63,930 bases of DNA from an uncultured Bacteroidales bacterium (GTDB lineage: Bacteria; Bacteroidota; Bacteroidia; Bacteroidales; UBA11471), in assembly GCA_947593515.1 (NCBI GenBank), contig CANQDQ010000012.1, positions 1-63,930 of the forward strand, given 5' to 3'. Under the pieces are notes generated by a model. It was given only the letters and a program-made list of their open reading frames with translations, was not told the origin of the DNA and searched no databases. A program made the translations under genes and the position numbers. Below, piece by piece: positions 23,302 to 33,760 of the stretch (position 1 is its first letter; each line of letters opens with the position of its first letter).

Positions 23302-25788
23302 ATGTTCACCTCAGATAAAAGTTTTATTTTCGATTCCGACGAAAGCACCATATTCGGTCCCATTCTCGCCGAAGTGGACGGGACACCCGACATCGACTGT
23401 TCCGACATTTCCGACAAAGGCATACCCATATTGCCGCTGCGCAACATGGTGCTGTTTCCGGGCGTTACCCTGCCTATAACGGTGGGGCGCGCCAAATCAT
23501 TGCAACTGATACGGGAAGCGACCGAAAAAAAACAGTATATCGGCGTCGTGTGTCAAAAAGATATGAACAAGGAGGACCCCGAAACCGCCGACCTCTACCC
23601 TGTCGGCGTCATCGGCGAAATCATCAAAATACTCGAAATGCCCGACGGCAACACCACCGCCATTTTGCAGGGCAAACAGCGATTCCGCTTAGACGAGGTT
23701 ACCTCTTACTTTCCTTATATTACGGCAAACATTTCGCTTTTCCCCGAAGTGCTGCCGAAACAGAGCGACAAAGAATTCGAGGCGCTGCTCGATGCACTGA
23801 AAGATACGACGCTCGACGTACTGAAAGCTATGGCGGAGCCGCCGCGCGAACTGATTTTCGCCCTGCGCAACATGGGCAATATGCTCTATGCCGTCAATTT
23901 TCTGTGCGCAAATATTCCTTTCACGCCGCAGCAAAAACAGGAATTTCTCGAAGCACAGACAGTCAAGGAGCGGGCATTCTCGCTCTACGCCTCCCTGCGT
24001 CGGGAAGCGCAGCTGCTCGAGATAAAAGCCAACATACAATCGAAAACCCGCGCCGACCTCAACCAGCAGCAGCGGGAACACTTCTTGCAGCAACAAATAA
24101 AAACCATACAGGACGAATTGGGCGGCAACGGCACGGAACAGGAAATCGAAGAACTGAACGAACGCGCCGAAAAAAAGAAATGGAGCCAAGAGGTGCGCGA
24201 CATCTTCGACAAGGAGCTGCGCAAACTCGAACGCCTCTATCCGCAATCGCCCGATTTTTCGGTGCAATACACCTACCTCGAAACGCTGCTCGACCTGCCG
24301 TGGGAGGAATACACCACCGACAACTTCGACCTGAAAAATGCCCAAAAGCAGCTCGACAAAGACCACTACGGCCTTGAAAAGATAAAAGAGCGCATCATCG
24401 AACACCTTGCCGTGCTGAAACTGCGCGGCGACCTGAAATCGCCGATCATCTGTCTGTATGGACCTCCGGGCGTGGGTAAAACCTCGTTGGGAAAATCGAT
24501 TGCCACGGCACTGAACCGCAAATACGTGCGGGTGTCGCTGGGCGGACTGCACGACGAAGCCGAGATACGCGGACACCGCCGCACATACATCGGCGCCATG
24601 CCGGGACGCATCATACAGGGATTGCAGAAGGCAGGCTCGTCCAATCCGGTTTTCGTACTCGACGAAATCGACAAGATAGGCAACGACTTCAAAGGCGACC
24701 CGTCGTCGGCGCTGCTCGAAGTGCTCGACCCCGAACAAAACAGCACGTTCCACGACAACTATATCGATGTGGATTACGACTTGTCGAAAGTGCTGTTCAT
24801 CGCTACGGCAAACGACCTTCATACCGTCGCCCGACCGTTGCTCGACCGTATGGAATTGATAGAAATATCGGGCTATATCGCCGACGAGAAAATAGAAATC
24901 GGCGAACGCCACCTACTGCCCAAAGAGTTGGAGGAACACGGACTTGCCAAAGCGGACTTGTCGATTCCGAAAAAAACGATGCGCTGCATCATCGACGACT
25001 ACACCCGCGAATCGGGCGTGCGCGAACTGGATAAGAAAATCGCCAAGATTTTGCGCAAAGTCGCCCGCAAAAAAGCCTCCGACGAGGAATGGGCGCACAC
25101 GCTGCAACCCGAAGACCTCACCGAATATCTGGGCGCCAAAGAGTATCTGCGCGACCGCTACGAAGGCAATCGCTATGCCGGCGTGGTAACGGGTCTGGCA
25201 TGGACGGCATTGGGCGGAGAAATACTCTACATCGAATCGAGCCTGAGCCGCAGCAAGGGCGAGAAACTTACGCTTACGGGCAATCTCGGCGACGTGATGA
25301 AAGAGTCGGCGGTCATCGCGCTGCAATACGTCAAAGCCCACGCCGAGATGCTGAACATCGACCCCGACGTGTTCGACCGGTGGAACCTGCATATCCACGT
25401 GCCCGAAGGCGCCATACCCAAAGACGGACCGTCGGCGGGTATCACGATGGTAACCTCCATCGCCTCGTCGTTCACGCAGCGCAAAGTGCGCGCCCATCTC
25501 GCCATGACGGGCGAAATAACGCTGCGCGGCCGCGTGCTTCCCGTAGGCGGCATCAAAGAAAAAATACTGGCAGCCAAACGTGCCGGCATCAAGGAGATTA
25601 TTCTCTGCGAAGAAAACCGCAAAGACATCGAAGAAATAAAAGAGAGCTATTTGAGCGGTCTGCAATTCCACTACGTGCACGACATCAAAGAGGTGCTCGA
25701 CATCGCCCTGCTGACGGAAAAAGTCGCCAACCCGCTCGACCTGACAGTCAAGAAAAAAGAGGACGAAAAATCAGACACGGCAAAATAA
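23302..25788 (+). CDS. lon: ATP-dependent Lon protease
   Basis: 828 residues, slightly longer than E. coli Lon. An N-terminal substrate-binding domain begins [20 protein letters not shown]. The AAA+ domain has Walker A GPPGVGKT (about residue 390), Walker [10 protein letters not shown] and sensor-type IATANDL. The C-terminal protease domain has catalytic Ser711 in KDGPSAGI and catalytic Lys752 in VGGIKEKIL. It degrades misfolded and regulatory proteins in the cytoplasm. An acidic N-terminal extension (about 40 residues) and a charged C-terminal tail are additions to the core. A consensus sigma-54 promoter lies upstream and a bidirectional terminator downstream. Confidence 0.97.
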   Translation: MFTSDKSFIFDSDESTIFGPILAEVDGTPDIDCSDISDKGIPILPLRNMVLFPGVTLPITVGRAKSLQLIREATEKKQYIGVVCQKDMNKEDPETADLYPVGVIGEIIKILEMPDGNTTAILQGKQRFRLDEVTSYFPYITANISLFPEVLPKQSDKEFEALLDALKDTTLDVLKAMAEPPRELIFALRNMGNMLYAVNFLCANIPFTPQQKQEFLEAQTVKERAFSLYASLRREAQLLEIKANIQSKTRADLNQQQREHFLQQQIKTIQDELGGNGTEQEIEELNERAEKKKWSQEVRDIFDKELRKLERLYPQSPDFSVQYTYLETLLDLPWEEYTTDNFDLKNAQKQLDKDHYGLEKIKERIIEHLAVLKLRGDLKSPIICLYGPPGVGKTSLGKSIATALNRKYVRVSLGGLHDEAEIRGHRRTYIGAMPGRIIQGLQKAGSSNPVFVLDEIDKIGNDFKGDPSSALLEVLDPEQNSTFHDNYIDVDYDLSKVLFIATANDLHTVARPLLDRMELIEISGYIADEKIEIGERHLLPKELEEHGLAKADLSIPKKTMRCIIDDYTRESGVRELDKKIAKILRKVARKKASDEEWAHTLQPEDLTEYLGAKEYLRDRYEGNRYAGVVTGLAWTALGGEILYIESSLSRSKGEKLTLTGNLGDVMKESAVIALQYVKAHAEMLNIDPDVFDRWNLHIHVPEGAIPKDGPSAGITMVTSIASSFTQRKVRAHLAMTGEITLRGRVLPVGGIKEKILAAKRAGIKEIILCEENRKDIEEIKESYLSGLQFHYVHDIKEVLDIALLTEKVANPLDLTVKKKEDEKSDTAK

Positions 25789-25830
25789 AAGCGCCGCGCC
25801 AAAGGTGCGCAACGCTTTCGGTACAAACAA

Positions 25831-25864
25831 TTATCCCGCATACGGCTTACCGTATGCGGGATAA
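25831..25864. terminator. bidirectional terminator between lon and the convergent gene
   Basis: A 15-bp perfect stem (TTATCCCGCATACGG with CCGTATGCGGGATAA) has a CTTA loop. It can end lon on the plus strand and the convergent exported-protein gene on the minus strand. Confidence 0.85.
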
Positions 25865-25871
25865 ATTTTCA

Positions 25872-26705
25872 TCACAATTTTTTGATTTTCAAAAGTCCGT
25901 CTTCCGACCAGATAAGGCTGCGGACGGGAACAACCGGCTCTTCGACCGCCGGCTGCGGTGCGGGAGCGGCAATCGCGGCGGGAGCATCGACCGACAGCGT
26001 ATCGGGCTGCACGGAATCCGCCTGTTTTTTCGATTTCTTCCGTTTCGACTTTTTCTTCGGCTGCGGCTCTTGTGCCGACTGCTCCGGAGCCGCTGTTTCG
26101 GGTTGCGGCATTTCGACTTTTTCGACCGGCTTCGAAGGCGCGATATTCGCCGAATAACGGTCGTCGAACTCCACTTTCACCGAATAGGAATTTTTGGAAA
26201 TCGACTGCAACACGCACGGACGATGATATACCAAATGGGCTTTTCCCGTCTTTATAACCACAATCGTGAGGAAAGGAGGATTATTGTCCACCGGCTGTGA
26301 AAAGAAAAACAGCGCCGTAGCGTAAGCCGAGAGATGTACGGAGAAAAAGTAATTATTGTCCGAAGGAATGTTCGACGGCAGCTCCACCCAGCCGTCGGCA
26401 TCGGCAACGGAACACAGGCGTTTCCCCGCCTGAAAGACTTCCAAGACATTGAACGCGCCCGGATAGTCGCCCGAGAATTTCGACAATTTCACCTGATAGG
26501 CGGTGTTGCTGCCTTTGTAAGTCGAGGTCTTGATCGTAGCGACAGGAACAAACGGTTTCGCCACCGACATATCGGCAACGGCCAGCGAATCAATAAACTG
26601 TTTTTTCGGATAGATGTAACTGTCTTTCAAAACAAAAATATTCTCCTGCGCCGACAATGCGAGCCCGCAAAAGAGAAAAAACGAAAGGAAAAACGATTTT
26701 TTCAT
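25872..26705 (-). CDS. exported protein with basic and Pro/Ala-rich C-terminal region, unknown function
   Basis: 277 residues from ATG 26705, chosen because it begins a signal peptide (MKKSFFLSFFLFCGLALSAQ); the longer frame overlaps lysA. The mature N-terminal half is beta-rich (YQVKLSKFSGDYPGAFNVLE, VHLSAYATALFFFSQPVDN). The C-terminal third is low-complexity: PKKKSKRKKSKKQ, then Ala/Pro repeats, ending in SLIWSEDGLLKIKKL. No family is recognised. It is downstream of lysA on the same strand, 10 bp away, and may be co-transcribed. The basic segment could bind the envelope or nucleic acid, but nothing more can be said. Confidence 0.65.
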   Translation of the reverse strand: MKKSFFLSFFLFCGLALSAQENIFVLKDSYIYPKKQFIDSLAVADMSVAKPFVPVATIKTSTYKGSNTAYQVKLSKFSGDYPGAFNVLEVFQAGKRLCSVADADGWVELPSNIPSDNNYFFSVHLSAYATALFFFSQPVDNNPPFLTIVVIKTGKAHLVYHRPCVLQSISKNSYSVKVEFDDRYSANIAPSKPVEKVEMPQPETAAPEQSAQEPQPKKKSKRKKSKKQADSVQPDTLSVDAPAAIAAPAPQPAVEEPVVPVRSLIWSEDGLLKIKKL

Positions 26706-26715
26706 AAGGCTGTTT

Positions 26716-27870
26716 TTATGGCATTTCATCGGAATAGCAGGCACCCGGCAGGCGGCGGCAGTTGTACTGCGACGCCATGATTTCGCCGTATGCGCCGGCA
26801 GAACGTATGGCAATGATGTCGCCCCGCGAAGTTTCGTTGAGCGAAACGACTTTTCCGAAACAGTCGGACGACTCGCAAATGGGACCCACGACGTCGTACT
26901 CCTGCGGCGGCAGGGCGGACGAAATATTTTCGATGCGGTGATACGCCTGATAAAGCGCAGGGCGTATCAGGTCGGTAAAGCCGGCATCGACTATCACGAA
27001 TTTTTTATTGACACCTTCTTTTACGTAGAGAGTCTTGGTAATCAGGCTGCCGCACTGGCACACGACGGCACGCCCCAATTCGAAGAAAAGATGCTGCTTC
27101 GGGCGCAACTTCAAGTGCTTGTGAAACACGGCGAAATAGGCAGCAAAGTCGGGTACGGGCTGCCGGTCGGGCTGCTCGTAATCGACGCCTAATCCGCCGC
27201 CGACATTGATAATATCGACAATCGTCATGCGCTTGTAGAGAAGCTCCTGTATTTCGTTGATGCGGTTGCACAACATCTTGAACGAGTCCATGTCGAGAAT
27301 CTGCGAACCGATGTGGAAATGCAGCCCCACCAAACGGACATGGGCAAGCGATGCCATGCGGTCGAGTATCATCTCCAAATGCTCCGTGCTGATGCCGAAT
27401 TTGTTTTCGCTCAAACCGGTGGTGATATAGTGGTGGGTATGGGCATCGACATTCGGATTGATGCGCAGAGCGACCGAAGCCACCTTACCGGCTTCACCGG
27501 CGAGGGCGTCGATGTTTTCCAGCTCGGGCAGGGACTCCACGTTGAAACAGCAAATACCGGCTTCAAGTCCCAGACGTATTTCCCAATCCGCCTTTCCCAC
27601 ACCGGCAAAAACGATTTTATCGGCAGGGAAACCGGCTTTCAACGCCGCCCGTATCTCGCCGCCGCTCACGCAATCGGCGCCCAACCCGTATTCGCGGATT
27701 ATCGACAGAAGGCGGAGATTGGCATTCGCCTTCACGGCATAATGCACATGATACCGCTCGTAGCGACCGGCTTCTTCGTGAATCGTGCGTAGCGTCGTGC
27801 GCAGCAAGTCGGTGTCGTAATAATAAAACGGCGTATCCAGAGTTTTGAATTTTTCTACGGGAAAATTCAT
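26716..27870 (-). CDS. lysA: diaminopimelate decarboxylase
   Basis: 384 residues. A fold-III PLP enzyme: the PLP lysine is in HYAVKANANLRLL (about residue 48), the family-specific Gly motif is INVGGGLGVDYE, and the substrate-binding segment CESSDCFGK is near the C terminus, with active-site Cys in GPICESSD. It makes L-lysine from meso-diaminopimelate in the cytoplasm. It lies 55 bp after lysC on the same strand, forming a lysine-biosynthesis pair with the first and last steps of the pathway. Confidence 0.95.
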   Translation of the reverse strand: MNFPVEKFKTLDTPFYYYDTDLLRTTLRTIHEEAGRYERYHVHYAVKANANLRLLSIIREYGLGADCVSGGEIRAALKAGFPADKIVFAGVGKADWEIRLGLEAGICCFNVESLPELENIDALAGEAGKVASVALRINPNVDAHTHHYITTGLSENKFGISTEHLEMILDRMASLAHVRLVGLHFHIGSQILDMDSFKMLCNRINEIQELLYKRMTIVDIINVGGGLGVDYEQPDRQPVPDFAAYFAVFHKHLKLRPKQHLFFELGRAVVCQCGSLITKTLYVKEGVNKKFVIVDAGFTDLIRPALYQAYHRIENISSALPPQEYDVVGPICESSDCFGKVVSLNETSRGDIIAIRSAGAYGEIMASQYNCRRLPGACYSDEMP

Positions 27871-27925
27871 GGCTGTCTTTTTTTTATGGAAAGAGACGGA
27901 TTCAACGTCCGTCCCTCTACCCTGT

Positions 27926-29239
27926 TTATTGAAACAAATGGCGGCTGAGCGACTGCAAAGCGCGCTGCTTGTCTTCGGCTTTTACGAGGAAAGAGATATT
28001 GTAGTTGCTGCCTCCGTACGAAACCATGCGCACAGGAATGTCTTTCATCGCCTGCGTGGCATTCGACTCGAAGCCGATGTTTTTCCACTCCAAATCGCCG
28101 ACGACGCAGATGATGACCATGTCTTCATCGACCGTAACCGTGCCGAATTTTTTGAGGTCGTCGAGTATTTCGGTAAGATGCTTCGTGTTGTCTATCGTTA
28201 CCGAAACGCCCACTTCGGAGGTGGTAATCATGTCGATAGAGGTCTGGTAGCTTTCGAATATCTCGAACACCTTGCGCAAGAAACCGTATGCCAACAACAT
28301 ACGTCCCGACTTGATTTTGATGGCGGTGATGCCGTCTTTGGCGGCTACCGCCTTTATCTTGCCCGACTCGGAAACGCCGCATATCATCGTGCCCGCAGCA
28401 TCGGGCTGCATGGTATTGAGCAGACGCACGGGAATATTGTTGAGCTTGGCGGGCAGAATGCAGGTGGGGTGCAGAATTTTCGCACCGAAATATGCCAACT
28501 CCGCCGCCTCCTCGAAATTGAGGGTGCGCACCGGTTTCGTGCCTTCGACGAAACGGGGGTCGTTGTTGTGCATACCGTCGATGTCAGTCCATATCTGTAT
28601 CTCTTCGGCACGGACAGCCGCCCCGATGAGAGAAGCGGAATAGTCGCTGCCGCCGCGTTGCAGGTTGTCGATTTCGCCGTAAGCGTTGCGGCAGATGAAT
28701 CCCTGCGTGATGTAGAGCGGCGCATCGGGATATTCCGCCAATTTCTTTTCGAGGTTGTTTTTTATGTATCCGGCATCGGGTTCGCCGTTTTTGTCGATGC
28801 GCATATAATCGAGGGCGGGTATCAATACCGACTGTACGCCCGATTCGTTCAGATAGAGATTCATCATCGTCGTGGACATCAATTCGCCTTGTGCGAGAAT
28901 CACTTTTTCCTCGAACATGGTGAAAAGGTCTTTGGTGAAAGAACGCATCGTATCGAAGTTGTGCTTCAAGGCTTCAGCGGCTTTTTCCCGATATTCGTCG
29001 GTGGCATAAAGCTCTTTTATCGTCTGCAAATATTTGCGTTCCAGCGTATTGATTATTTCATTGGCACCGTCCGGATTTTTCTTGTAGAGATAGTCCGAAA
29101 TTTCCACCAGCGTGTTGGTCGTTCCCGACATGGCTGAAAGGACAACGATTTTGCGATCGCCATCGCAGATAAGACGGGCGACATTTTTCATGCGCTGCGC
29201 CGAACCGACCGACGTCCCGCCAAACTTTAATACTTTCAT
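27926..29239 (-). CDS. lysC: aspartate kinase, monofunctional
   Basis: 437 residues from ATG 29239 (MKVLKFGGTSVGSA), the canonical aspartokinase start; the longer frame upstream is a shadow of ftsE. KFGGTSV and the later RGGSDYSASLIGAA mark the kinase domain, and two ACT repeats (about residues 300-435; IKIKSGRMLLAYGF, GVSVTIDNT, MVSYGGSNYNISFLV) give feedback control. No homoserine dehydrogenase domain is fused. Paired with lysA downstream, it is probably the lysine-sensitive isozyme, which is inferred. A TATCTTTG promoter lies upstream. Confidence 0.94.
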   Translation of the reverse strand: MKVLKFGGTSVGSAQRMKNVARLICDGDRKIVVLSAMSGTTNTLVEISDYLYKKNPDGANEIINTLERKYLQTIKELYATDEYREKAAEALKHNFDTMRSFTKDLFTMFEEKVILAQGELMSTTMMNLYLNESGVQSVLIPALDYMRIDKNGEPDAGYIKNNLEKKLAEYPDAPLYITQGFICRNAYGEIDNLQRGGSDYSASLIGAAVRAEEIQIWTDIDGMHNNDPRFVEGTKPVRTLNFEEAAELAYFGAKILHPTCILPAKLNNIPVRLLNTMQPDAAGTMICGVSESGKIKAVAAKDGITAIKIKSGRMLLAYGFLRKVFEIFESYQTSIDMITTSEVGVSVTIDNTKHLTEILDDLKKFGTVTVDEDMVIICVVGDLEWKNIGFESNATQAMKDIPVRMVSYGGSNYNISFLVKAEDKQRALQSLSRHLFQ

Positions 29240-29281
29240 TTTATTTTTCAGGTTGATTGTTTTCTTTATTTTTTCGAGGCG

Positions 29282-29289
29282 CAAAGATA
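29282..29289 (-). promoter_or_regulatory. lysC-lysA promoter, -7 element TATCTTTG (minus strand)
   Basis: The plus strand reads CAAAGATA, 43 bp before lysC, in the short gap behind ftsE. Confidence 0.6.
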
Positions 29290-29316
29290 ACATTTTATCA
29301 TTAATACGCCAAACGT

Positions 29317-30018
29317 TTATTTTGCGGGCAGCGTATCGGTAATATCGGTGATGCGCTTGTCGTTGCACAACATCACGCGACCCGGAAATTCCTTGACCAA
29401 ATAATGGTTGTGCGTGGTCATGACGACCGCAGTACCCGCCCGGCAAATCTCGTGCAGCAGGGCTACGATTTGCCTGCCGGTCTGGGGATCGAGATTGCCC
29501 GTGGGCTCGTCGGCAAGAATTATCTGCGGCGAATTGAGCAAGGCACGGGCGATGACCACCCGCTGCTGTTCGCCGCCGGAGAGTTCGTGCGGCATACGAT
29601 GGGCTTTGGTTTCCATGCCGACCTGCTGCAAGGCTTTCGTTACGCGCTCGGCTATTTCGGAGCGGCTTTTCCAACCGGTAGCCCGCAAAACAAATTCGAG
29701 ATTTTTCTGCACCGAGCGGTCGGTAAGCAGTTGAAAGTCTTGAAAGACAATTCCTATACGGCGGCGCAACAGGGGTATTTCGCGGCGGCGTATCTTGCGC
29801 ATATCCGTGTCGAACACTCGCGCCTCGCCGCTATGCACCGGCACATCAGCATAAAAAGTTTTCATCAGGGTGCTTTTGCCGCTGCCCACCAGCCCGACCA
29901 AATAAACAAACTCCCCACTATACAGGGTGAAATCGGCATCGTGCAGAACAAGTTGTTCATCGCGCAAAATTTCGACCCCGCGATAGTTTATGAGCAATTG
30001 TCTTTCCTGTTCTTCCAT
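29317..30018 (-). CDS. ftsE: cell-division ABC ATPase FtsE
   Basis: 233 residues with a single ABC domain: Walker [11 protein letters not shown]-loop FQDFQLL, signature [16 protein letters not shown], Walker [13 protein letters not shown] and switch His in TTHNHYLV. The sequence around [18 protein letters not shown] is typical of FtsE, which with FtsX couples to peptidoglycan hydrolases at the septum. ftsX is not adjacent. It lies 6 bp after hisIE, at the end of the purU-his gene run. Confidence 0.88.
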   Translation of the reverse strand: MEEQERQLLINYRGVEILRDEQLVLHDADFTLYSGEFVYLVGLVGSGKSTLMKTFYADVPVHSGEARVFDTDMRKIRRREIPLLRRRIGIVFQDFQLLTDRSVQKNLEFVLRATGWKSRSEIAERVTKALQQVGMETKAHRMPHELSGGEQQRVVIARALLNSPQIILADEPTGNLDPQTGRQIVALLHEICRAGTAVVMTTHNHYLVKEFPGRVMLCNDKRITDITDTLPAK

Positions 30019-30024
30019 AATCTG

Positions 30025-30621
30025 TTATTCTTTGTGGCGTTTTTTCAATTCCCGCGCCAAGTCCTCCATACGCAACCCTTTGGAAACAAGCAAGACAAGC
30101 AGGTGGTATATCAGGTCGGAGGCTTCATAAATGAATCCGTCCTGCGTACCGTTGGTGGCTTCGATAACGGTTTCGACCGCCTCCTCGCCCACTTTCTGCG
30201 CCATGCGGTTCACGCCTTTTTTGAAAAGCGACGTGGTGTAGGAGCCGTCGGGCATTTCGACCTTGCGCCGTTCGATAAACTCCTGCAAATAGCGTATGAA
30301 GTAGAAGTCGGCTTCGTTTTTCTCGTCGAAGCAGGTATCGCTTCCCGTGTGGCACACCGGTCCTGCGGGATTGGCTTTTATGAGCAGCGTATCCTTGTCG
30401 CAATCGGCGGTTATAGAGCAGACGTTCAAGAAATTGCCGCTCTCCTCGCCTTTCGTCCACAAGCGGTTTTTCGTGCGGCTGAAAAAGGTTACTTTTCCGA
30501 TTTCCAGCGTTTTTTCATACGCCTCTTTGTTCATAAAGCCGAGCATCAACACTTTGCCCGTGCAATTGTCTTGTATGATGGCGGGAATGAGTCCGCCCAT
30601 TTTTTCAAAATCGAGTTCCAT
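30025..30621 (-). CDS. hisIE: bifunctional phosphoribosyl-AMP cyclohydrolase / phosphoribosyl-ATP diphosphatase
   Basis: 198 residues from ATG 30621. An in-frame ATG at 30636 that overlaps the hisF stop as ATGA is an alternative. The HisI half (about 1-105) has LMLGFMNKEAY, FFSRTKNRLWTKGE and metal-binding Cys residues in PAGPVCHTGSDTC. The HisE half (about 110-198) has SYTTSLFKKGVNRMAQKVGEE and the AVETVIEA helix. It catalyses steps 2 and 3 of histidine synthesis. The fusion is normal in this group. Confidence 0.94.
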   Translation of the reverse strand: MELDFEKMGGLIPAIIQDNCTGKVLMLGFMNKEAYEKTLEIGKVTFFSRTKNRLWTKGEESGNFLNVCSITADCDKDTLLIKANPAGPVCHTGSDTCFDEKNEADFYFIRYLQEFIERRKVEMPDGSYTTSLFKKGVNRMAQKVGEEAVETVIEATNGTQDGFIYEASDLIYHLLVLLVSKGLRMEDLARELKKRHKE

Positions 30622-30632
30622 ATTTTTTCGTA

Positions 30633-31394
30633 TCATATTCTTACACAAATACCCTCTTTCGTCAAATAGTTTTTCAGTTCGGGAATGGGAATCTCGCCGA
30701 AGTGAAACACGCTCGCCGCCAATGCCGCATCGGCTTTTCCGAGTAGGAAAGCGTCGCGGAAGTGCTCTTTGCTGCCCGCGCCGCCCGAAGCGATGACAGG
30801 TATCGAAAGCGTATCGTGCAGCACCGCCAAAGCGTCGTTGGCATATCCGTCTTTCACGCCGTCGTGCGTCATGCTGGTAAAGAGTATTTCGCCGGCGCCG
30901 CGTTCCTGCGCCTCTTTCGCCCACGAAAACAATTCCCGTTCCGTAGGGACGTGCCCTCCGCTGCGATAGCATCGCCACGTACCATTCTCGAAACGGGCGT
31001 CTATCGCCACCACGCACACCTGCGAGCCGAAGTTCGCGGCAATCGCTTCGATAAGCTGCGGATTCCGCAGTGCCGCAGAATTGACCGACACCTTGTCGGC
31101 ACCGGCATTCAACAGCCTTTCGACGTCGCACAACTCGTCGATGCCGCCGCCTACGGTGAAAGGTATGTTCACCTGCGCCGCCACTTTCCGCACCAGTTCG
31201 GTGAACGTTTTGCGCCCTTCGTAAGAGGCGGTGATGTCGAGATAGACCAATTCGTCGGCGCCCTGCCGGCTATACTCCTGCCCCAGCTCCACCGGATCGC
31301 CGGCATCTCTGAAATTGACGAAATTGACCCCTTTCACGGTCTTTCCGTCTTTTACGTCCAAGCAGGGTATGATTCTTTTCGCTAACATCTTCAA
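30633..31394 (-). CDS. hisF: imidazole glycerol phosphate synthase, cyclase subunit
   Basis: 253 residues, a (beta/alpha)8 barrel. The N terminus [20 protein letters not shown] contains the first catalytic Asp, and [14 protein letters not shown] the second; phosphate-binding loops are TVGGGI and ASGGAG. It receives ammonia from HisH and forms imidazole glycerol phosphate plus AICAR. It is separated from hisA by 73 bp containing a -7 element, and directly followed by hisIE. Confidence 0.96.
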   Translation of the reverse strand: MKMLAKRIIPCLDVKDGKTVKGVNFVNFRDAGDPVELGQEYSRQGADELVYLDITASYEGRKTFTELVRKVAAQVNIPFTVGGGIDELCDVERLLNAGADKVSVNSAALRNPQLIEAIAANFGSQVCVVAIDARFENGTWRCYRSGGHVPTERELFSWAKEAQERGAGEILFTSMTHDGVKDGYANDALAVLHDTLSIPVIASGGAGSKEHFRDAFLLGKADAALAASVFHFGEIPIPELKNYLTKEGICVRI

Positions 31395-31440
31395 TAGTCG
31401 CGGTGTACCGCTATTCGATTTCGTTTCTCGCTATCCAAGA

Positions 31441-31448
31441 CAAAAGTA
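31441..31448 (-). promoter_or_regulatory. possible internal promoter before hisF, TACTTTTG (minus strand)
   Basis: The plus strand reads CAAAAGTA, about 50 bp before hisF in the only sizeable gap inside the his genes. It could allow hisF-hisIE-ftsE to be expressed apart from purU-hisH-hisA. Confidence 0.4.
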
Positions 31449-31467
31449 CAATTCTTTTTCCGAATAT

Positions 31468-32187
31468 TTACAAGAACGGGCGTAAATCGGAAAAGGTTAT
31501 GCGCCCTTCGTAAAAGGCTTTTCCGAAAATGACGCCCGACACGCCCATCGCGTCGAGGCGCTCGATGTCGGCAATCGAGGCGACACCACCGCTGGCTATC
31601 AAGTAAATATCGGGATTTTTTTGCAATATTTCTCCGTAAAGCACTGTCGAGGGTCCTTGCAGCATACCGTCGCGCGCAATGTCGGTAACGATGACTTTGG
31701 CGATGCCTTTGGTGCGATAATCGGCGATAAATGGCATCAGCTCCTGTTCCGACGACTCCAACCAGCCGCCGACGGCTATTTTTCCGTCTTTCACATCGGC
31801 GCCGAGAATGATGCGGTCGCTGCCGTAGCGGGCGAGCCATGCGGCAAAGAGGTCGGGATTTTTCACCGCCACGCTTCCGCCGGTTATCATCTGCGCGCCG
31901 CACTCGAAAGCGATACGCAGGTCGTCGTCCGATTTCAGTCCGCCGCCGAAGTCTATGACCAAACGGGTGCGGGCTGCAATGCGTTCCAACACGGCATAAT
32001 TGACGATATGCTGCGCCTTCGCACCGTCAAGATCGACTACGTGCAGACGGGTTATCCCGTTGTCTTCAAACATCTTGGCAACTTCCGTCGGGTCTTCGTC
32101 ATAGATTTTCCGACGGTCGTAGTCGCCTTGCGACAGACGCACGCATTTTCCGTCGATAAGGTCTATGGCAGGTATGAGTTCTATCAT
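31468..32187 (-). CDS. hisA: ProFAR isomerase
   Basis: 239 residues, a (beta/alpha)8 barrel paralogous to HisF. The catalytic Asp residues lie in IELIPAIDLIDGKCVRL and VTDIARDGML; phosphate-binding loops are IDFGGG and ASGGV. It isomerises ProFAR to PRFAR in histidine synthesis. It begins 3 bp after hisH. Confidence 0.95.
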   Translation of the reverse strand: MIELIPAIDLIDGKCVRLSQGDYDRRKIYDEDPTEVAKMFEDNGITRLHVVDLDGAKAQHIVNYAVLERIAARTRLVIDFGGGLKSDDDLRIAFECGAQMITGGSVAVKNPDLFAAWLARYGSDRIILGADVKDGKIAVGGWLESSEQELMPFIADYRTKGIAKVIVTDIARDGMLQGPSTVLYGEILQKNPDIYLIASGGVASIADIERLDAMGVSGVIFGKAFYEGRITFSDLRPFL

Positions 32188-32190
32188 GAT

Positions 32191-32781
32191 TCAGAGGTCT
32201 AAGAATCGGCGGAATATGGCTTCGCCCACGCTTCCGCTTTTTTCGATGTGAAATTGAGCGGCGTAGAAATTGTCGCGATGCAGCGCCGCACTGAACGGGT
32301 GTATGTATTCGGCGGTCGCCGTCGTGCAATCGCACACGGGGGCATAATAGCTGTGTACGAAATAAACGTATTGCCCCTCCAACTCCGGAGGAAACATACA
32401 CGTATCTATATCGGTTACCGTGTTCCAGCCCATGTGCGGGACTTTGCAGTCGGGCGAATCGGGGCGGAAACGCTTGACATCGACATCGAAAATGCCCAGA
32501 CAATCGACATCGCCCTCTTCGGAGTGGCGGCACATCAGCTGCATACCGATGCAGATGCCCAGCACCGGCTGCCGCAGCTCTTTTATCAGACAGTCGAGCC
32601 CGTGTGCCCGCAGGTAGGTCATGGCTGAGGCTGCCTCGCCCACACCGGGAAATATCACCTTGTCGGCAGCCATCAACGTCTCCTTGTCGTCGGTAAGCAC
32701 GGGCGTAACGCCCGCACGGCGCAACGCGCAATCGACGGAATAGATGTTTCCGGCATTGTATTTGACGATGGCGACCTGCAT
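32191..32781 (-). CDS. hisH: imidazole glycerol phosphate synthase, glutaminase subunit
   Basis: 196 residues, a class-I glutamine amidotransferase. The nucleophile Cys is in LGICIGMQLM, and the His-Glu pair in AAQFHIEKSGSVGE. It supplies ammonia to HisF. Its ATG overlaps the purU stop codon (TGATG), implying translational coupling. Confidence 0.95.
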   Translation of the reverse strand: MQVAIVKYNAGNIYSVDCALRRAGVTPVLTDDKETLMAADKVIFPGVGEAASAMTYLRAHGLDCLIKELRQPVLGICIGMQLMCRHSEEGDVDCLGIFDVDVKRFRPDSPDCKVPHMGWNTVTDIDTCMFPPELEGQYVYFVHSYYAPVCDCTTATAEYIHPFSAALHRDNFYAAQFHIEKSGSVGEAIFRRFLDL

Positions 32782-33659
32782 CAGAATACGACGGTTTTGT
32801 TTTGATACACAAGTATTTTTCGCTCGATATGTTTTTCGACCGCACGAGAAAGTACGATTTTTTCCAAATCGCGTCCTTTGCGTACCAGCGTATTAATCGT
32901 GTCTTTGTGCGAAACGCGGGTTATATCCTGCTCGATAATGGGACCGGAATCCAAGTCGGCGGTTACGTAGTGGCTCGTGGCGCCTATGAGCTTGACCCCG
33001 CGCTCGAAAGCGGCATGATAGGGTTTGGCGCCCACGAACGCGGGCAGGAAAGAATGGTGTATGTTGATGATGCTGTTCGGATAATGGCTGATGAACTCGG
33101 GCGAAACAATCTGCATATAGCGCGCCAACACGATGAAGTCGATGCGGTATTCATGCAGCAGCGCCAACTCCGCCTCCTCCTGCTCTTTCTTGTTTTCGGC
33201 GGTAATGGGAAAGTATTTGTAGTCTATCCCGAAGCGTCCGGCGGCAATTTCCATATCGGGGTGGTTGCTCACGATGAGGGGTATCTCCACATCCCACTCG
33301 CCGGCGGTATAACGCGCCAACAGGTCGTAGAGGCAGTGCGACATTTTGGATACGAAAATCGCCATGCGGGGCGTCTTGTGGCTGAAATAGAGACTGAAAT
33401 TCATTTCGTATTTCTTGGCGCAAAGCGTGTGAAAATACTCCTCTATCCGGTCTTCGGGAATGATGAAATGCGTCAAGTCCCACTCAACCCGCATAAAAAA
33501 TATGTGATTCTCTCTATCGACATACTGGTCGAGGTAGAGAATGTTACCGCCGTTGATATTGATAAAATCAGTAACGACTGCCACGATACCCGACTGGTCG
33601 GGACAGTGCATCAGCAGTATGGCGTTCTGTCCGTTTTTTACATTCTGTGCATCTTGCAT
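32781..33659 (-). CDS. purU: formyltetrahydrofolate deformylase
   Basis: 292 residues. An ACT domain (about 10-90; LLMHCPDQSGIVAVVTDF) is followed by a formyl-transferase-type domain with NIHHSFLPAFVGAKPY (active-site His) and ATSHYVTADLDSGPII (active-site Asp). It hydrolyses 10-formyl-THF to THF and formate, balancing one-carbon pools. Leading the his genes with a stop-start overlap, it may link purine/one-carbon state to histidine synthesis, whose by-product AICAR also uses formyl-THF; that link is inferred. Confidence 0.93.
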   Translation of the reverse strand: MQDAQNVKNGQNAILLMHCPDQSGIVAVVTDFININGGNILYLDQYVDRENHIFFMRVEWDLTHFIIPEDRIEEYFHTLCAKKYEMNFSLYFSHKTPRMAIFVSKMSHCLYDLLARYTAGEWDVEIPLIVSNHPDMEIAAGRFGIDYKYFPITAENKKEQEEAELALLHEYRIDFIVLARYMQIVSPEFISHYPNSIINIHHSFLPAFVGAKPYHAAFERGVKLIGATSHYVTADLDSGPIIEQDITRVSHKDTINTLVRKGRDLEKIVLSRAVEKHIERKILVYQNKTVVF

Positions 33660-33679
33660 ATCGATTCTTTTTTGCGGCG

Positions 33680-33687
33680 CAAAGATA
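33680..33687 (-). promoter_or_regulatory. purU-his promoter, -7 element TATCTTTG (minus strand)
   Basis: The plus strand reads CAAAGATA, 21 bp before the purU ATG. Confidence 0.6.
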
Positions 33688-33760
33688 ATAAAACATTACA
33701 AAATATCCTAATTCCAATGTATTTTGCAACATTTTCCGATTCGACAAAAACAGAAAGAAA

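Noticed and set aside
28000..29674. 145-residue N-terminal extension of the aspartokinase frame
   Set aside because: It reads through ftsE out of frame; MKVLKFGG at 29239 is the canonical start with a promoter just upstream.
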